Of a stretch of DNA of 13,847 bases, positions 12,299 to 13,847 are shown piece after piece. The translations under genes were made by a program, and so were the position numbers. This DNA is from CAYPZL01 sp964415045 (GTDB lineage Bacteria; Planctomycetota; Phycisphaerae; Sedimentisphaerales; Anaerobacaceae), in assembly GCA_964415045.1 (NCBI GenBank), contig CAYPZL010000155.1:1-13847 (forward strand). The letters are read 5' to 3'. Under the pieces are notes generated by a model. The model saw only the letters and a program-made list of their open reading frames with translations. It searched no databases and was not told where the DNA came from. How positions within the stretch are numbered: the stretch's first letter is position 1; each line of letters starts with the position of its first letter.

Positions 12299-13847
12299 AT
12301 GGTTGAGAATGAGGCCATTTTGCTCAAGCGGTTCTCCGCCGGGGCCGATGCAGAGGCCTTCGCCGAGCTGGTGCGGCGCTACGTCCAGTTGGTCTACTCG
12401 ACCGCGTGGCGGGTCCTCAAGGACGACACCGACGCCACCGATGTGACCCAGGAGACGTTTTTCGAGTTGACGCGTCATGCCGGGCGCATCTCGGGCTCGC
12501 TGAGCGGCTGGCTGCACCGCGTGGCCACGCAAAAGTCGATCGACGTGATCCGCCGCACCGCCCACCGCCGGAACCGAGAACAGGCCTATGCCAGGACCCG
12601 CCCGGTGGTCGTCCAGAGCTGGCAGGAAATGTCCGAGCATGTGGACCTGGCGCTGGAGAAGCTGGACGAGTCGTTGCGGTCCGTCCTCCTGGATCATTTC
12701 ATCGCGGGCAAAACCACCGCGCAAATCGCCCGCGAACGCGGTGTCTCGCAGGCGACCGTCTCGCGTCGCGTCAACGCCGGGCTCGACCAGTTGCGCGGCA
12801 TACTCAAGCGAAAAGGTCTGCTGGTCACCGCCGCGGCACTGGCCACCCTGCTGAAGGAGAACACCGCCCAGGCCGTCTCAGCGACGCTCATGGGCGGACT
12901 GGGCAAGATGGCCATGGTCGGGACCACTCAGACCGCGGCCACTGCGGCCCGGGTGGGCGCCGTCAAGGCGCTGCTGGCCACGGTCGCCGTCATCGGCAGC
13001 GTATCCGTAGCGGGGTACGTGCATCACCGGGGATCGTCCGGACCTGCGGTGCCACCGCTGCCGGCGGCGCGGATCGGCGCCGTGTCTTCGGCCAGCACCG
13101 GAACGCAACCGTCCGGCATGGAAGAGATGGCCACGGCCGTTGTGGAACCGGCCGCCGCCGAACATACCCGGTCCGGCGCGCCGGACCCCGAGCCGCTCGG
13201 CACCTCGCACAACCGCGCGCTCGCATCCGATCCCGCCACTGCCGAGGAGCCCCCAGACCCGAGCCCGCCGAAGTCCCCGGCCAAGGTCCTGCGCTTTGCG
13301 TCCGACCAGTCGATTGGTGTGGTTTACATTGAAGATGAAGATGCCATCGCACCGGAAACCGTCGGAGGATTCTACCCAGGCCGCGACGACACGCTGCTGA
13401 AGAACTTCAGTTGCGCCCAGGGCGAGGTGCGTATCCCGGCCGGAAAACGCGTCAGCCTGTGCATCCGCGGCATCGGTGTTACGCCCCAGCGCTACCTCGC
13501 CGCAATCAATTCGCTCGATCCCAACGATCTCGACGGCCTGTCGTTCCTTGCTCTGAGCCCGGTGCACATCGATGACTACCTGATCGAGCCGCTCGCCCGG
13601 CTCACGGGACTGCGAGAGCTCCGCTTCACCGGCGTGGACATCAGCCCGAAGGCCCTGTCGTATCTCGCCGGCCTCCCTCACCTGGAGGAATTCGCCACGC
13701 CGCTGGGCCTTTCCGACGCGGACATGTCCGAGCTGGCAAGCATGCAGTCCCTCAAGAAGCTCACCATCTCACAGGACCGGTTGACCGACGAAGGAATCAA
13801 GACCACCGGCATAGCCGGTGGTATGAGGAAGGCCCCTAAAAGGGGCC
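12299..13847 (+). CDS. ECF sigma factor with TM segment and C-terminal LRR domain, incomplete at window end
   Basis: An open frame of 516 codons runs off the window without a stop. Residues about 21-90 form sigma region 2 (AFAELVRRYVQLVYSTAWRVL, DATDVTQETFFEL, WLHRVATQKSIDVIRR). Residues about 115-170 form region 4 with a helix-turn-helix (TTAQIARERGVSQATVSRRV). A hydrophobic segment (about 221-241, KALLATVAVIGSVSVAGY) and a Pro/Ala-rich linker follow. An extracytoplasmic part ends in leucine-rich repeats (about 397-501: LTGLRELRFTGVDISPKALSYLAGLPHLEEF and so on). This architecture is typical of planctomycete ECF factors whose own tail is thought to sense a signal. AGGA lies 10 bases before the ATG. 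The LRR pattern breaks after LTDEGIK (residue 501), where hairpin sequence begins, so the gene may be interrupted. Targets and signal are unknown. Confidence 0.85.
   Translation, partial: MVENEAILLKRFSAGADAEAFAELVRRYVQLVYSTAWRVLKDDTDATDVTQETFFELTRHAGRISGSLSGWLHRVATQKSIDVIRRTAHRRNREQAYARTRPVVVQSWQEMSEHVDLALEKLDESLRSVLLDHFIAGKTTAQIARERGVSQATVSRRVNAGLDQLRGILKRKGLLVTAAALATLLKENTAQAVSATLMGGLGKMAMVGTTQTAATAARVGAVKALLATVAVIGSVSVAGYVHHRGSSGPAVPPLPAARIGAVSSASTGTQPSGMEEMATAVVEPAAAEHTRSGAPDPEPLGTSHNRALASDPATAEEPPDPSPPKSPAKVLRFASDQSIGVVYIEDEDAIAPETVGGFYPGRDDTLLKNFSCAQGEVRIPAGKRVSLCIRGIGVTPQRYLAAINSLDPNDLDGLSFLALSPVHIDDYLIEPLARLTGLRELRFTGVDISPKALSYLAGLPHLEEFATPLGLSDADMSELASMQSLKKLTISQDRLTDEGIKTTGIAGGMRKAPKRG
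13802..13847. mobile_element. Two tandem perfect hairpins, likely end of an IS200/IS605- or REP-like element
   Basis: ACCACCGGC (13802-13810), loop ATA, and GCCGGTGGT (13814-13822) form a perfect 9-bp stem. GGCCCC (13831-13836), loop TAAAA, and GGGGCC (13842-13847) form a perfect 6-bp stem. The repeat starts exactly where the leucine-rich repeats of the sigma gene stop making sense, and the window ends at the second stem. Subterminal hairpins of this type mark ends of IS200/IS605-type transposons and REP elements, and a sequence ending at a repeat is usual in draft assemblies. No transposase is visible, so the family is inferred. A terminator is less likely, as no T-run is seen. Confidence 0.5.

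Noticed and set aside
12406..13332. Long plus-strand Arg/Gly-rich frame over the sigma gene
   Set aside because: It is an out-of-frame shadow of the ECF sigma-TM-LRR gene, which reads as a known family in its own frame.
1..13847. CRISPR array, tRNA, rRNA or replication origin
   Set aside because: No regularly spaced repeats, tRNA T-loop pattern, rRNA signatures or DnaA-box clusters were noticed in any gap.

Overview
The window looks like a piece of a GC-rich Planctomycetota chromosome, probably Phycisphaerae. This is inferred from a combination of gene types: an ECF sigma factor carrying its own membrane segment and a C-terminal leucine-rich-repeat domain, a Tat-exported Gfo/Idh/MocA oxidoreductase, a PEP-CTERM-type C-terminus, and a short Rho. 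The density is that of an ordinary chromosome, with about a dozen genes, no rRNA or tRNA, and no CRISPR array. No phage or complete mobile element is visible.

Left part (102-2154, minus strand): three closely packed genes, read right to left. They encode a zinc-ribbon/membrane/PH-domain protein, a DUF218 (YdcF-like) protein, and a short protein with a PEP-CTERM-like tail but no signal peptide. A 480-base intergenic region with several small inverted and direct repeats separates them from a plus-strand membrane HD-GYP (c-di-GMP phosphodiesterase-type) gene at 2637-3644.

Middle (3699-6634): a decayed 3' piece of a cysteine-synthase-like gene on the minus strand lies directly against a strong sigma-70-type promoter. 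That promoter drives rho (4153-5271). Rho converges on, and overlaps by 20 bp, an RhlB-like DEAD-box RNA helicase gene (5252-6634, minus). Both act in RNA metabolism, and rho and rhlB are also close neighbours in E. coli.

Right of this, a compact PIN-toxin/small-protein module (6934-7598) has its own promoter and an inverted repeat covering the -35 box. It sits just before a Tat-signal oxidoreductase gene (7631-8986) and a small Cdd1-type helix-hairpin-helix protein gene (9100-9363). Enolase follows on the minus strand (9493-10785), with some unusual residues in otherwise invariant stretches.

The last part holds a membrane-anchored HELSH zincin (M91-like; 11235-12122) and then an ECF sigma factor-TM-LRR gene (12299 to the window end). 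That frame never meets a stop and is therefore easy to miss. Its last 46 bases are two perfect hairpins in tandem that break the LRR pattern. They look like the end of a small repeated or mobile element (IS200/IS605- or REP-like) inserted in the gene exactly where the window ends.

No clearly new multi-gene system is evident. The best candidates for a second look are the ECF-TM-LRR protein with its hairpin insertion, the promoter architecture of the PIN module, the element shared upstream of the zincin and the sigma gene, and the signal-less PEP-CTERM protein.
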